The translations under genes and the position numbers were made by a program. From contig CAZCIB010000006.1 in NCBI GenBank assembly GCA_964498755.1, positions 7,805-71,804 of the forward strand: DNA of 64,000 bases, given 5' to 3'. This stretch comes from RZZS01 sp964498755. Its GTDB lineage: Bacteria; Pseudomonadota; Alphaproteobacteria; Micavibrionales; Micavibrionaceae. The notes under the pieces are model-generated. The model did not search any database and was not told where the DNA came from. It worked only from the letters and a program-made list of their open reading frames with translations. Shown piece after piece: positions 17,779 to 25,986 of the stretch (positions are counted from its first letter, which is position 1; every line of letters begins with the position of its first letter).

Positions 17779-18263
17779 TGCGCGCCTCCGTCGCTGAGCC
17801 GCCCCAGCAAGGAATTAAAGTGATCTGCGTTCTCTTTCGCCTGTACTTTTTGAGGCGGCGCGGGCATTTGCTTTTTCACCGGCGTGGGCTTTGGCTTGTA
17901 AGCCGCGGGCACGGGCTTCGGCCGCGCAGCGCCTGACGGGGTCCGTGGCTTGATTTCCGGCAAGACCGGCAAAAACACGTCCGGCAAAACGGAGGCGTCG
18001 GCGGCGACGTTTTCAGACGGCGGATTTGCGGCGTCAAAATATTGCGCCGCCAGCGCTTCAAGGCGCGCCGGATGGTTAAGGTAATCCCATTCAGCCTGCA
18101 GAATGCGGATCGATTCCCGTTCGCGCGAAAGTTTCTGCTCAACGATCCGCAGCTCTCTTTCCGCCTGATGCACCTTTTGCGACACGGAATACAGCAATCC
18201 GCCCGCCAGAACCGCCAGGACAAGTGATAGAACGGAAGAAATGCGCAAAAACCTGCTTCTCAT
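17775..18263 (-). CDS. ftsL: Cell division protein FtsL-like
   Basis: 162-residue bitopic protein: short basic N-terminus, one membrane segment (SVLSLVLAVLAGGLLYSVS), then a coiled-coil periplasmic part (HQAERELRIVEQKLSRERES) ending in the FtsL-like DYLNHPARLEALA motif. FtsL scaffolds the FtsBLQ division complex. The C-terminal 80 residues are a Pro/Lys-rich low-complexity tail longer than in standard FtsL. It overlaps rsmH and ftsI by 4 nt each. Identification rests on topology, motif and position. Confidence 0.9.
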   Translation of the reverse strand: MRSRFLRISSVLSLVLAVLAGGLLYSVSQKVHQAERELRIVEQKLSRERESIRILQAEWDYLNHPARLEALAAQYFDAANPPSENVAADASVLPDVFLPVLPEIKPRTPSGAARPKPVPAAYKPKPTPVKKQMPAPPQKVQAKENADHFNSLLGRLSDGGAQ

Positions 18264-19207
18264 GCCGCAACCTCCCGCGCCGGTTCCCGGGTGCGGATAC
18301 CGGCCCTGAGAGTCGCGGAGCGCGCGCGCGGATTGCGCGCGATTTCAGCTTCCGACGGCCTGACCTTTCTTTTCAAAACCCGGAACGTCGGCCCCGGCCC
18401 GGAGCCTGCCGCAGGCAAATGCCGCGAGGCGTTGGGAGCACGGCCCGAACGCTCGGTAAAAAAGTCCTTTACGATACGATCTTCAAGCGAATGAAAGGTC
18501 ACGACGACAAGCCGGCCTTCGGGCGCGAGCAGCCTTTCCGCCGCCGCCAGACCTTTTTTCAGGGCGCCGAGCTCGTCGTTCACGGCGATGCGCAAGGCCA
18601 GAAACGTTTTCGTCGCCGGATCGCTTTTATCTTTCCTGCTGTGCGGCACGGAGCGGCGGACAATTTCGGCGAGCTGAAACGTCGTATCAATTCGCCCCTC
18701 CTTGCGGGCGGCCATTATCGCGCGGGCGATTTTGCGGGCGTGACGCTCCTCGCCCAGATAATAGAAAATATCGGCAAGCTCCGCCTCGCTCTCCGCGTTC
18801 ACGATATCCGCAGCCGTTTGCGCGGCGTTCGTATTCATGCGCATGTCAAGCGGGCCGTCCTCGCGGAAAGAAAAACCGCGCCCCGGCCTGTCGAGCTGAA
18901 CGGAAGAAACGCCGATATCGAGAACTATTCCGTGAACTTTACGCACGCCCGCGCCCGCCAGCAACGCCTCCATGTCGGCGAAATTGCCGTGCAGCGTCTC
19001 CAGGCCCTGAATTCCTTTTGCGTTTTCAATCGCCCAGGGGTCCTGATCGATGCCGTAAACACGCGCATCATGTGCGGCGCTCATAATGGCCTTCGCATAA
19101 CCGGCCGCGCCAAGAGTGCCGTCGACATAAATCTCACCGCCGCGCGGCGCAAGCGCTTCCAGCGCCTCGTCCAGCATGACGGGAATATGCGGCGCCGCCG
19201 ACATCAT
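18260..19207 (-). CDS. rsmH: 16S rRNA (cytosine(1402)-N(4))-methyltransferase RsmH
   Basis: S-adenosylmethionine-dependent methyltransferase (MraW) modifying C1402 in the ribosomal P site. 315 residues with HIPVMLDEALEAL at the start, DGTLGAAGYAKAI and YGIDQDPWAI (SAM site), DIGVSSVQLDRPGRGFSF, and VVTFHSLEDRIVKDFF. The ends overlap mraZ and ftsL by 4 nt (ATGA), consistent with tight coupling at the head of the dcw operon. Confidence 0.97.
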   Translation of the reverse strand: MMSAAPHIPVMLDEALEALAPRGGEIYVDGTLGAAGYAKAIMSAAHDARVYGIDQDPWAIENAKGIQGLETLHGNFADMEALLAGAGVRKVHGIVLDIGVSSVQLDRPGRGFSFREDGPLDMRMNTNAAQTAADIVNAESEAELADIFYYLGEERHARKIARAIMAARKEGRIDTTFQLAEIVRRSVPHSRKDKSDPATKTFLALRIAVNDELGALKKGLAAAERLLAPEGRLVVVTFHSLEDRIVKDFFTERSGRAPNASRHLPAAGSGPGPTFRVLKRKVRPSEAEIARNPRARSATLRAGIRTREPAREVAA

Positions 19208-19656
19208 GCGCCCCCCTTCGGCAGGGTCAAGCCTTGCGCGCGGACTTTTTCCCGCGCCGCTTCCCGCCGCCCGGCCAGCGCATCCGGCGCCCAGATCTGG
19301 AATTTCCGGCCCATGCCGACGAAAGCCGCCTGCTCTTCGATATTCGCATATTCGGCGAGAGCTGGAGGCAAAACAATGCGGCCGTCGCCATCAAAGGGCA
19401 ATTGCACGGCCTCGCCGAAAATCGCCGTAGCAAGATCGTCCTGCTCATCCGAGAAGATATCAAACTGATCGAGGCGGCTCACGAGCTCCTCCATCATGTT
19501 CCAGCCAAAGCCTTCGAGCGCGGGGCAGTTGCGCGCGCGGATCAGCACCACGCCCTGAAACGGCTGCTCCGACAAAGCCGAGCGAAAACCCGCAGGCACG
19601 GATACCCGCCCCTTCTTATCAATCCGGTTGATATGCGTCGATAAAAACAACGTCAC
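19204..19656 (-). CDS. mraZ: Transcriptional regulator MraZ
   Basis: AbrB-like DNA-binding repressor of the dcw operon. 150 residues with two SpoVT/AbrB-type repeats: FLSTHINRIDKKGRVSVPAG at the N-terminus and PFDGDGRIVLPPALAEY in the second half. The start is a GTG at 19656, chosen because the N-terminus then matches the family. It is the first gene of the operon and has 10-bp-spaced TGGG boxes just upstream, as expected for autoregulation. Confidence 0.95.
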   Translation of the reverse strand: MTLFLSTHINRIDKKGRVSVPAGFRSALSEQPFQGVVLIRARNCPALEGFGWNMMEELVSRLDQFDIFSDEQDDLATAIFGEAVQLPFDGDGRIVLPPALAEYANIEEQAAFVGMGRKFQIWAPDALAGRREAAREKVRAQGLTLPKGGA

Positions 19657-19691
19657 GTATGCAAGGCCCCAACGCCAGACTGTTCTTTTTG

Positions 19692-19753
19692 ATTATAGAC
19701 GAAAACGCAGCCCATGGGAATTCATGGATAATTATGGGATAGCATGGGTGAAT
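19692..19753 (-). promoter_or_regulatory. mraZ promoter and MraZ-box array
   Basis: Four direct repeats with an exact 10-bp period start at 19714, 19724, 19734 and 19744 (ATGGGAATTC, ATGGATAATT, ATGGGATAGC, ATGGGTGAAT on the + strand). Known MraZ operators are TGGGN repeats with 5-nt spacers, which fits. On the minus strand TATAAT (19692-19697) lies 17 bp from TTCCCA (19715-19720), so the promoter -35 would be covered by the first box. The boxes read opposite to the gene. Confidence 0.6.
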
Positions 19754-19788
19754 CCGGATAGCAACGCCTGACCACAGCGTGCGGGAAG

Positions 19789-20055
19789 TTAGACACAGGA
19801 GTTTGAGTTACGAGAAGCGAGAAGCGAGAAGCGAGATACCCTCACCCTCCCGTCTTCGCGCTGTCGCGCTTCGCCGGCCCCCTCACCCGAAGGAGAGGGA
19901 AACATAAGCGTCCCCGGAAAACCCTCTCCCGGGGAGAGGGTAGCGAGGCTTTGCTTTTCGCGTAGAAAAGCATTTAGCCGAGATTGGGTGAGGGGCCGTC
20001 GCAAATCACGACTCACGACTCACAACTCGCAACGCGCAACGCGCAACGCGCAACC
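19789..20055. repeat. Nested repeat island upstream of mraZ
   Basis: No gene is supported in 19754-20239. Outer parts are 7-nt repeats: GAAGCGA units at 19806-19835 and ACGACTC / CGCGCAA units at 20008-20052. Between them lies a block of CTCACCC / GGGTGAGG and CTCTCCCGGGGAGAGGG palindromes (19838-19998), the element type also seen at 15876-16040. It looks like one repeat inserted into the loop of another. Confidence 0.7.
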
Positions 20056-20239
20056 CAACTCCGCTTAACCTTTTCTTAAGTTCGGCTTATGATTCGTATA
20101 AGTCGTTAAAAAACAAGCATTTATCTGTAATTTTTAAAGCAAAAACTCTTGATTTATGGATACTGCTTATGGTAAACCGTAATCCATCGCAGACGCGATA
20201 AGGGGTAACGAAACGCGTAACTAAGTGTGGGGTAAAGCT

Positions 20240-20353
20240 ATGATATTAATAACGCTTCTATTACTGGCGATGGCCGTGAACGGGGGCATGTATCTGGGGA
20301 CGATACTGTTTTCCGCATTCCGGGCAGAAACCGACAAAGCCATATCTCTTTGA
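20240..20353 (+). CDS. Possible 37-aa membrane peptide
   Basis: Short frame beginning MILITLLLLAMAVNGGMYLG, a single hydrophobic segment followed by a polar tail ending in DKAISL. GGGGT lies 7 nt before the ATG. TTGATT (about 20149) and TATGGT (about 20171) upstream could be a promoter, and a bidirectional terminator follows at 20471. It diverges from mraZ. A small membrane protein is plausible; conservation is not known. Confidence 0.4.
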   Translation: MILITLLLLAMAVNGGMYLGTILFSAFRAETDKAISL

Positions 20354-20470
20354 AATGAGAGTTATCAGAATTTTTTATGCGCCTTGCATAATTAAACCAA
20401 AATAAAAAAAGGCGCGTAAAAACAGGGCCATGTGTGGGGTCCCTTATAAAAAGCCGCAAAGGCGAAAACG

Positions 20471-20506
20471 AAAAACCCGCCCGTCTCTCTCCCGGGCGGG
20501 TTTTTT
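20471..20506. terminator. Bidirectional intrinsic terminator
   Basis: Stem AACCCGCCC / GGGCGGGTT with a T-run on each strand (TTTTTT on +, AAAAA before the stem giving T on -). It ends the RNase P RNA transcript on the minus strand and could also end the short + strand gene at 20240. Confidence 0.8.
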
Positions 20507-20509
20507 ATG

Positions 20510-20915
20510 CGGAAAACCTGTAAGCCGGGTTCTGTACGGCCAAAAGGCCGCGGCAGCCATTCATCTGGGACGGTCGTCGCCGACCGCCTCAAGCGACCAA
20601 CCCGGACCGCGAGGGAGCGGAAACACTCCAATGTCGGTCCCTATTCGGTCTTGCTTCCGGCGGGGTTTACACTGCCGCCCCTGTCGCCAGAGACGCGGTG
20701 CGCTCTTACCGCACCTTTTCACCCTTGCTTCGCCCTCCGGGCTACGCAGGGCTGACGCCCTTACCCTGAAGAAAACGATAGCGGTTTGTTTTCTGCTGCA
20801 CTTTCCGTAGGCCTTCTCAAGCCCCCCGGGATTTCCCCGGCGCCGCATTTCCGTGAAGCCCGGACTTTCCTCCCCGCTCCGCCAAGGCGACGCAGGGCGG
20901 CTGCCCGGTTTTCCG
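20510..20915 (-). ncRNA. rnpB: RNase P RNA, bacterial type A
   Basis: Catalytic RNA of RNase P, which matures tRNA 5' ends. Read on the minus strand, the 5' end GCGGAAAACCGGGCAG pairs with the 3' end CTTACAGGTTTTCCGC (helix P1). The universally conserved GAGGAAAGTCCGGGCT (near 20870) and ACAGAACCCGGCTTA (near 20520-20535) form the P4 core, and the GGTAAGGG... and CAGGGTAAG elements fit the specificity domain. Length about 406 nt. A consensus-like promoter lies directly upstream and a terminator directly downstream. Confidence 0.95.
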
Positions 20916-20924
20916 CATACGATT

Positions 20925-20953
20925 TATATATAGAAAATACAGGAGGATTTCAA
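20925..20953 (-). promoter_or_regulatory. rnpB promoter
   Basis: On the minus strand TTGAAA (20948-20953) and TATATA (20925-20930) are separated by 17 bp. The predicted start falls about 8-10 nt downstream, at the first bases of the RNase P RNA. Confidence 0.75.
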
Positions 20954-21069
20954 CGCTGACAAACCGTACGATAAATGACCTCCAATAAATGCAAGTCTAT
21001 CAATTTTTTATTGACATCCCTCATTGTTATGAATAATGGTTTTTCGAGGGACAGCTTAAGGAGACTATT

Positions 21070-21501
21070 ATGCCCGTAGACGAACTTTACTTTATGACGA
21101 CGCAAACGCAATTTGAAGAAAAAAAACTCCAGAAAAGGTGGTCTGAGGAAGATATTGACGTCGCAGGTGAACTTTGTGATCTGGACGGTGGCATTTTGGG
21201 ACGGCTGATCAAACAACAACAAAACCTCAGTGAGCTTCCGAGACAATACCATCCGGAACACAGAGAGATGTGCGACACGGTTCTCCGCATTATGGAGGAC
21301 TTGCTCGATGATACTGACTGGTGGGATGTTGAAAAAAACTGGGAGCGCATACAGGCTGAGTGTCCGGGGTCGAAAGAAATGGTTCCGGGGGTAGAAGTTG
21401 AAAAACTCAAGAACGCATACGACGCATTCAAAGCCATTGTAGGTAAACCGGCCAACGAGGTACCCAAACCACCGGCTGGCTTCGACAGTCCCGCACCATA
21501 A
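21070..21501 (+). CDS. Hypothetical acidic protein (143 aa)
   Basis: Soluble, acidic protein beginning MPVDELYFMTTQTQF with a strong AAGGAG ribosome binding site 8 nt before the ATG. It is rich in helix-forming charged residues and Trp (DDTDWWDVEKNWERIQ) and ends in a Pro-rich tail (EVPKPPAGFDSPAP). No signal peptide, membrane segment or known motif. It lies between rnpB and a convergent amidase gene. Function unknown. Confidence 0.75.
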   Translation: MPVDELYFMTTQTQFEEKKLQKRWSEEDIDVAGELCDLDGGILGRLIKQQQNLSELPRQYHPEHREMCDTVLRIMEDLLDDTDWWDVEKNWERIQAECPGSKEMVPGVEVEKLKNAYDAFKAIVGKPANEVPKPPAGFDSPAP

Positions 21502-21527
21502 AGCGCAAAAAACAACGTCAGCGCATC

Positions 21528-22046
21528 TCAGGATTCAGAAAACGCTCTCAGTTTTCCGATGAACCCCTCCCACGGAAAATGCAAACCCGGGTCTTTTTTG
21601 CGGTCCGGGGCGATGTCGCTGTGGCCAAGTATGTTTTCACAAGGGATATCATGGCGCCGCATGATATCTTTGCACAATGCGGCCAGAACCTCGATCTGTT
21701 TTTGAGGAAACTCTTCCTCCCCGTTGTTTTGCAATTCAATGCCGATGGACACGGAATTAATGTCGGTCTCGCCCTTCCAGTATGATTTCCCGGCATGCCA
21801 TGCGCGTTTTTCCTCATCGACGAACTGCGTGACGCTGCCATCGTAATCGATCATGTAATGCGCGCTAATGGGACCGGCTGTTTTATCGCCCGCCGGATCG
21901 AGGTAAATCCGTTCCGCATCAATGGCTTGCGACAACTCCGTCGCATGCAGGATGATCAGGGTCGGCCGGGCGCCGCCGTGCCGTTCGTTGAAATGCGGCG
22001 ACGGCCTCCATGTGAATTTATTTTCTATATTGCTACTTTTTTGCAA
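21528..22046 (-). CDS. N-acetylmuramoyl-L-alanine amidase, AmpD-like
   Basis: Zinc amidase of the Amidase_2 (PF01510) family, cleaving the MurNAc-L-Ala bond. 172 residues without a signal peptide, so likely a cytoplasmic muropeptide-recycling enzyme like AmpD. Putative zinc ligands are His34 (IILHAT), His142 (GHSDIAPDR) and Asp152 (KDPG). The start is a TTG at 22046 preceded by AGGG; no in-frame ATG gives a complete domain. It is convergent with the 21070 gene and divergent from the secreted protein at 22158. Confidence 0.88.
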   Translation of the reverse strand: MQKSSNIENKFTWRPSPHFNERHGGARPTLIILHATELSQAIDAERIYLDPAGDKTAGPISAHYMIDYDGSVTQFVDEEKRAWHAGKSYWKGETDINSVSIGIELQNNGEEEFPQKQIEVLAALCKDIMRRHDIPCENILGHSDIAPDRKKDPGLHFPWEGFIGKLRAFSES

Positions 22047-22063
22047 CAGTCATTTCCCTATTT

Positions 22064-22107
22064 TTGACAATGCACTCAAGATTTTGACAAAATTAATGAT
22101 ATGTCAA
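22064..22107 (+). promoter_or_regulatory. TTGACA repeats upstream of secreted protein gene
   Basis: TTGACA occurs at 22064 and 22084, 20 bp apart, and its complement TGTCAA at 22102, forming an inverted repeat with the second copy. One TTGACA may be a -35 box for the gene at 22158, but no good -10 box follows at 16-18 bp. The repeats could instead be an operator shared with the divergent amidase. Confidence 0.3.
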
Positions 22108-22157
22108 TATTCATCGGTTTACCATGGCTAACGAAGCTTACTTATGAGGAGAGACTT

Positions 22158-22769
22158 ATGAAACGTTTTCTTGCGCTTGCGCTGCTCTGCCTGACCGCCG
22201 CCGGAACGGCGCACGCAGCGGGCAACCGTATCACCGTTAACGAAGTTCACGCTTTCGTCGCGCAGGCGAATGACGCGCTGAATAACCCTAACATAATGGC
22301 CGGGCGGAATTTCCTCCAGCACAACGTTGCGGAAAACGCGATGTTTGAAAACTCGGTCGAGAGCTATGCGCCGGGTCATCCGATGTACGCGGACGTCTGG
22401 TACCGTCAAACCTATCAGGGATACGCCTACCGGTATCCGTATCCTTACTATCCCTATCACAAAACCACGAGCTTCCAGCAAATGCGCAAGTGGGACAAAA
22501 TCAGCGCGTTTGAAAACAAAAAACGCCTGATTGTCGGCTATGCGCCTGAATTTACCATTACCGGCGTCAAAATGCGCCCGGACGCAAGCGCCGCCGTGGT
22601 CGACGTGGACCTGAAAGAATACAGCACGCGCTACGCGCCGAACTCGCTGAACCTGACAAGCTCGGTCATGCACGCCAATTCCAAATGCAAGATGTATCTG
22701 GCCAAGGCCCGCATGCAGGTGTTCATGACTCGGCTGGACTGCAACACGGTCACGAGCATGCCGTTCTAA
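22158..22769 (+). CDS. Secreted protein with C-terminal MPF motif (paralogue A)
   Basis: 203-residue exported protein. The ATG at 22158 is chosen because AGGAGAG precedes it and a signal peptide follows (MKRFLALALLCLTAAGTAHA). The mature part has a Tyr/Pro stretch (YRYPYPYYPYHK) and ends CKMYLAK...MTRLDCNTVTSMPF. The last 35 residues share spacing and residues with the gene at 26290 (C, L, M, C, T, MPF), so the two form a small family. Probably periplasmic; the two cysteines may form a disulfide. Function unknown. Confidence 0.8.
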   Translation: MKRFLALALLCLTAAGTAHAAGNRITVNEVHAFVAQANDALNNPNIMAGRNFLQHNVAENAMFENSVESYAPGHPMYADVWYRQTYQGYAYRYPYPYYPYHKTTSFQQMRKWDKISAFENKKRLIVGYAPEFTITGVKMRPDASAAVVDVDLKEYSTRYAPNSLNLTSSVMHANSKCKMYLAKARMQVFMTRLDCNTVTSMPF

Positions 22770-22789
22770 GCCTGAGTTTCAGGGCCACC

Positions 22790-22955
22790 ATGCACCGTCA
22801 ACCCCCGCGGCACATGCGCAGCATGTTTGCACTGCGGGGGTCTGGATAAAGCGAGCAGCAAAGCTACACGCGTTTTTATCGTCCGGATACCCGCCGGAGT
22901 TTAACGCGCCATAGCGCACAAGCGCGAAGGCGGGCGGGTATGACAGTACCGAGGC
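22790..22955. repeat. Palindromic repeats, GTCATACCCGCC type
   Basis: The 246-bp gap before msrA contains a CCCCCGC...GCGGGGG stem (22802-22846) and a GGATACCCGCC ... GGCGGGTATGACA element (22872-22944), a relative of the GTCATCCC elements elsewhere in the window. No gene is seen. Confidence 0.6.
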
Positions 22956-23015
22956 CTTTATCAGCTTCAAGTCTCAAAACTGGAAACCCTCCCTAAACGC
23001 CTTAAGTTTATTAGC

Positions 23016-23663
23016 ATGAAGTTTTTAATCATAGCATTGGGACTGCTTTTGGCGGCATTTTATATCGGCATCGGCGGATCATACGCCGGCCTTGAGAAGG
23101 GAGCGCATTTGATGGACAAGAAACCCGAAGGCGAAAATCACGAGATCGCAACGCTGGCGGGCGGCTGTTTCTGGTGCCTGGAAAGCGAATTGCGCGCCGT
23201 TGACGGCGTCCTGTTTACGGAAGTCGGCTATACCGGCGGCGACACGCAAAACCCGGGCTATAAGCAGATCACGACCGGCAAGACCGGCCACGCCGAGGCC
23301 GTGCAGGTCTATTACAACCCCGAAGTGATCAGTTACGGGGAATTGCTGGACTTTTTCTTTACGCGCGCGCATGACCCGACCCAGCTGAACCGGCAGGGCG
23401 TCGACGTCGGCACGCAGTACCGCTCCGCAATTTTTTATCACGACGACGAGCAGAAACGCACAGCCGAGGTCCATAAAACGCGCCTGAACGCGGAAGTTTT
23501 TAGCGGCAAAATCGTCACGGAAATAGCGCCGCTGGAGACCTTCTGGCCGGGCGAGGAGTATCATCAGCAATATTACGAGAAGTATGAGGATGAGCACGGC
23601 CAGCCGCATATCCGCGTCCTTCTTAAAAAGAAGAAAGATGATCTGCTGGCGATTGGCGAGTGA
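23016..23663 (+). CDS. msrA: Peptide-methionine (S)-S-oxide reductase MsrA, exported or anchored
   Basis: Repairs oxidised methionine (S-sulfoxide). The catalytic GCFWC motif is at residues 50-54 (nucleophile Cys51), followed by the family segments GYTGGDTQNPGY, HAEAVQVYYNP, RAHDPTQLNRQGVDVGTQYRS and EEYHQQYYEK. An extra N-terminal hydrophobic segment (FLIIALGLLLAAFYIGIGG) acts as a signal or membrane anchor, placing the enzyme at the periplasm. The window also holds a Tat-type MsrB (37001), so both stereoisomers could be repaired outside the cytoplasm. Confidence 0.94.
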   Translation: MKFLIIALGLLLAAFYIGIGGSYAGLEKGAHLMDKKPEGENHEIATLAGGCFWCLESELRAVDGVLFTEVGYTGGDTQNPGYKQITTGKTGHAEAVQVYYNPEVISYGELLDFFFTRAHDPTQLNRQGVDVGTQYRSAIFYHDDEQKRTAEVHKTRLNAEVFSGKIVTEIAPLETFWPGEEYHQQYYEKYEDEHGQPHIRVLLKKKKDDLLAIGE

Positions 23664-23737
23664 GCGCCCTCTTTACCGAACGTTTATATTACTTGCATCA
23701 TAAAGAGAAAAGTCGTTAGTTTGCCTCGTCAATACGG

Positions 23738-23862
23738 TTTTTGTCATTCCGAGCAAAGTGCCGCGAGGCGCGTCGCCGAGGGATCCGTATAGAACGGATA
23801 ATGGGTCAGATCTCTCCGCTGCGCTCCTTCGGTCGCTTCGGTCGAGATGACAGAGTTTTGAG
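23738..23862. repeat. GTCATTCCGAGC...GTCGAGATGAC element
   Basis: Repeat in the msrA-nadA gap: begins GTCATTCCGAGCAAAG, contains GGATCCGTATAGAACGG, and ends CGGTCGCTTCGGTCGAGATG. A similar element lies at 25876-25986. Confidence 0.65.
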
Positions 23863-23891
23863 AGGGAAGCGCTAAAACGCGCAATGATCTG

Positions 23892-24896
23892 ATGCAAACT
23901 CAACGCCTTGAATATACGGCCGAGGTAGAAAAAGCCACGGCTCCCGTTTACGAAAAACTGTCGGGCCAGTATCAGGAAACGCACTGGCGCGCGCTGGCGC
24001 CGTATATCCATGAAATCAACCGCCTGAAGCGCGAGAAAAACGCTGTGATCCTCGCGCATAACTACATGACGCCGGACATTTTTCACGGCGTCGCCGACAT
24101 CGTGGGCGACAGTCTCGCCCTTGCGCAGAAAGCCGCGCAGACGGATGCGGACATTATCTGTCAGGCCACGGTGCTGTTTATGGCCGAAACGTCAAAAATC
24201 CTGTGCCCGGATAAAATTATTCTCCAGCCAGATATGGACGCAGGCTGTTCTCTGGCGGACGCGATCACGGCGGAAGACGTGCGCAAGCTCCGCGCGCAAT
24301 ATCCCGGCCTGCCGGTCGTCGCCTATGTCAACACGTCCGCCGAAGTCAAGGCGGAAGTCGACGTGTGCTGCACGTCCTCGAACGCGATCAAAATCGTCAA
24401 CGCGCTGGACGCCGACGAAGTGGTCATGCTGCCCGATATGTACCTGGCCAAATATGTCGCTGAAAATACCACGAAGACGATCCATAGCTGGAAAGGCAGC
24501 TGCATCGTCCATGAAAAATTCACGGCCCGCGACTTGCAAAAATTCAGGCAAGAGCATGAGGGCGTCACGATCCTCGCCCATCCCGAATGCCCGCCGGACG
24601 TGCTGCATGAGGCCGACTACGCCGGGTCGACGGCGCAGATGATTCATTACGTGGAAAAAAACAAGCCCGCGCGCGTGCTGCTGGTGACCGAATGCTCTAT
24701 GAGCGACAATGTCGCCGCTGACCACCCGGACATCGACATGGTCCGCCCGTGCCAGCTTTGCCCACATATGAAACGGATTACGCTTCCCAAAATACTGAAA
24801 AGCCTGCAAACTATGATGCATGAGGTCCGGGTTGATCCGGACGTGGCGGCGCGGGCGCGCAGGCCGATTGAAAAAATGCTGGAGATGAGCGGTTAA
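23892..24896 (+). CDS. nadA: Quinolinate synthase NadA
   Basis: [4Fe-4S] enzyme condensing iminoaspartate with dihydroxyacetone phosphate to quinolinate, the NAD precursor. 334 residues with AVILAHNYMTPDIFHGVADIVGD-type opening, the cluster cysteines in VDVCCTSSN, HPECPPDVL and MVRPCQLCPHMKRI, and GSCIVHEKF. Length is normal. It is followed by nadC on the same strand; no nadB (aspartate oxidase) is seen next to them, so iminoaspartate must come from an enzyme encoded elsewhere. The ribosome binding site is weak. Confidence 0.96.
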   Translation: MQTQRLEYTAEVEKATAPVYEKLSGQYQETHWRALAPYIHEINRLKREKNAVILAHNYMTPDIFHGVADIVGDSLALAQKAAQTDADIICQATVLFMAETSKILCPDKIILQPDMDAGCSLADAITAEDVRKLRAQYPGLPVVAYVNTSAEVKAEVDVCCTSSNAIKIVNALDADEVVMLPDMYLAKYVAENTTKTIHSWKGSCIVHEKFTARDLQKFRQEHEGVTILAHPECPPDVLHEADYAGSTAQMIHYVEKNKPARVLLVTECSMSDNVAADHPDIDMVRPCQLCPHMKRITLPKILKSLQTMMHEVRVDPDVAARARRPIEKMLEMSG

Positions 24897-24907
24897 GTAA
24901 CACTAAT

Positions 24908-25003
24908 GTCATACCCGCCCCGGATCAAGTCCGGGGCAAACTGCGGCGGGTATCTAATTGCATAGAAATTTGATTTTGGATGCCCGTCTTCACGGGCATG
25001 ACA
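24908..25003. repeat. GTCATACCCGCC palindromic element
   Basis: Between nadA and nadC: GTCATACCCGCC, the stem CCCCGGATCAAGTCCGGGG, GGCGGGTATC, then GGATGCCCGTCTTCACGGGC ending ATGACA. Closely related to 53462-53550 and 56118-56183. Confidence 0.75.
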
Positions 25004-25021
25004 TGGATAAGGAAAAAAATC

Positions 25022-25867
25022 ATGACTCTATCCCCCCTCATCATCGAAGACATGGTCCGCCGGACATTGCTGGAAGATCTTGGTCATGGCCGGGACATCA
25101 CGGCGGACAGCCTGATCCCGGAAGATTTAAACGGCACGCTTGTCATGAAAGCGCGCGAGGAAGGCATACTGGCGGGCGCGCTCTTCGCCGAGACCACTTT
25201 CAAGCTGCTGGACCCGAAAATCTGGGTGACGCGGCATACCGAGGACGGTTCGGCAATTGGCCCCGGACAGGCGATCCTGACCGCCGAAGGCCCTGTCAAA
25301 AGCATATTGAGCGCGGAACGCACGGCGTTGAATTTTATAACGCATCTCTGCGGAATCGCCAGCGAAACGCGCAAGTATGTTGACGTTGTCTCGCGCACGA
25401 AAGCGTCCGTGATCTGTACGCGCAAAACCCTGCCTGGTTTGCGCATGGCGCAAAAATACGCGGTGCAGATGGGCGGCGGCAAAAACCACCGCTTCGGTCT
25501 AGATGACGGCGTCTTGATCAAGGACAACCATATTGCGCTGTGCGGCGGCGTGAATCAGGCGCTCGATCAGGCGAAAAAACGCGCCGGACATATGGTCAAA
25601 ATCGAAATCGAGGTTGATACGCTCGATCAGTTGAGGGAGGTTCTCAAGCACGGCGGCGCGGATATTGTTCTGCTCGATAACATGCCGCCGGAAACATTGA
25701 GAGAAGCCGTTGAGATGGTTGATGGCAAAATCCTCACAGAGGCGTCGGGCGGCGTAAACCTGTCGTCCGTGCGCGAGATCGCCGAAACCGGCGTTGACCT
25801 GATTTCCGTCGGCGCGCTGACCCACAGCGTTCGCGCGCTCGACATCGGGCTGGATGTGGGGGTTTAG
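25022..25867 (+). CDS. nadC: Nicotinate-nucleotide diphosphorylase (carboxylating) NadC
   Basis: Quinolinate phosphoribosyltransferase, converting quinolinate and PRPP to nicotinate mononucleotide. I place the start at 25022 (MTLSPLIIEDMVRRTLLEDL) because AAGGA lies 10 nt upstream; the longer frame reads through a repeat. Family features: GHGRDITADSLIP, ERTALNFITHLCGIA, CTRKTLPGLRMAQKYAV, GGGKNHRFGLDDGVLIKDNH, EIEVDTLDQ and EASGGVNLSS. Works with nadA directly upstream. Confidence 0.96.
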   Translation: MTLSPLIIEDMVRRTLLEDLGHGRDITADSLIPEDLNGTLVMKAREEGILAGALFAETTFKLLDPKIWVTRHTEDGSAIGPGQAILTAEGPVKSILSAERTALNFITHLCGIASETRKYVDVVSRTKASVICTRKTLPGLRMAQKYAVQMGGGKNHRFGLDDGVLIKDNHIALCGGVNQALDQAKKRAGHMVKIEIEVDTLDQLREVLKHGGADIVLLDNMPPETLREAVEMVDGKILTEASGGVNLSSVREIAETGVDLISVGALTHSVRALDIGLDVGV

Positions 25868-25875
25868 GTTACAAT

Positions 25876-25986
25876 TGTCATCCCGACCGGAGTTCCGCAA
25901 GGCGGAACGAAGCGGAGGTATCTTTATAAGACAGATAATGAAAAGATCTCTCCACTTCGCGCCTTCGTCGCTTCGGTCGAGATGAC
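25876..25986. repeat. GTCATCCCGACCGG...GTCGAGATGAC element
   Basis: Repeat after nadC starting GTCATCCCGACCGGAG and ending CGCTTCGGTCGAGATGACA, with GATCTCTCC in the middle. Sister of 23738-23862. Its terminal ATG is also the first codon of the short frame at 25982. Confidence 0.7.
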
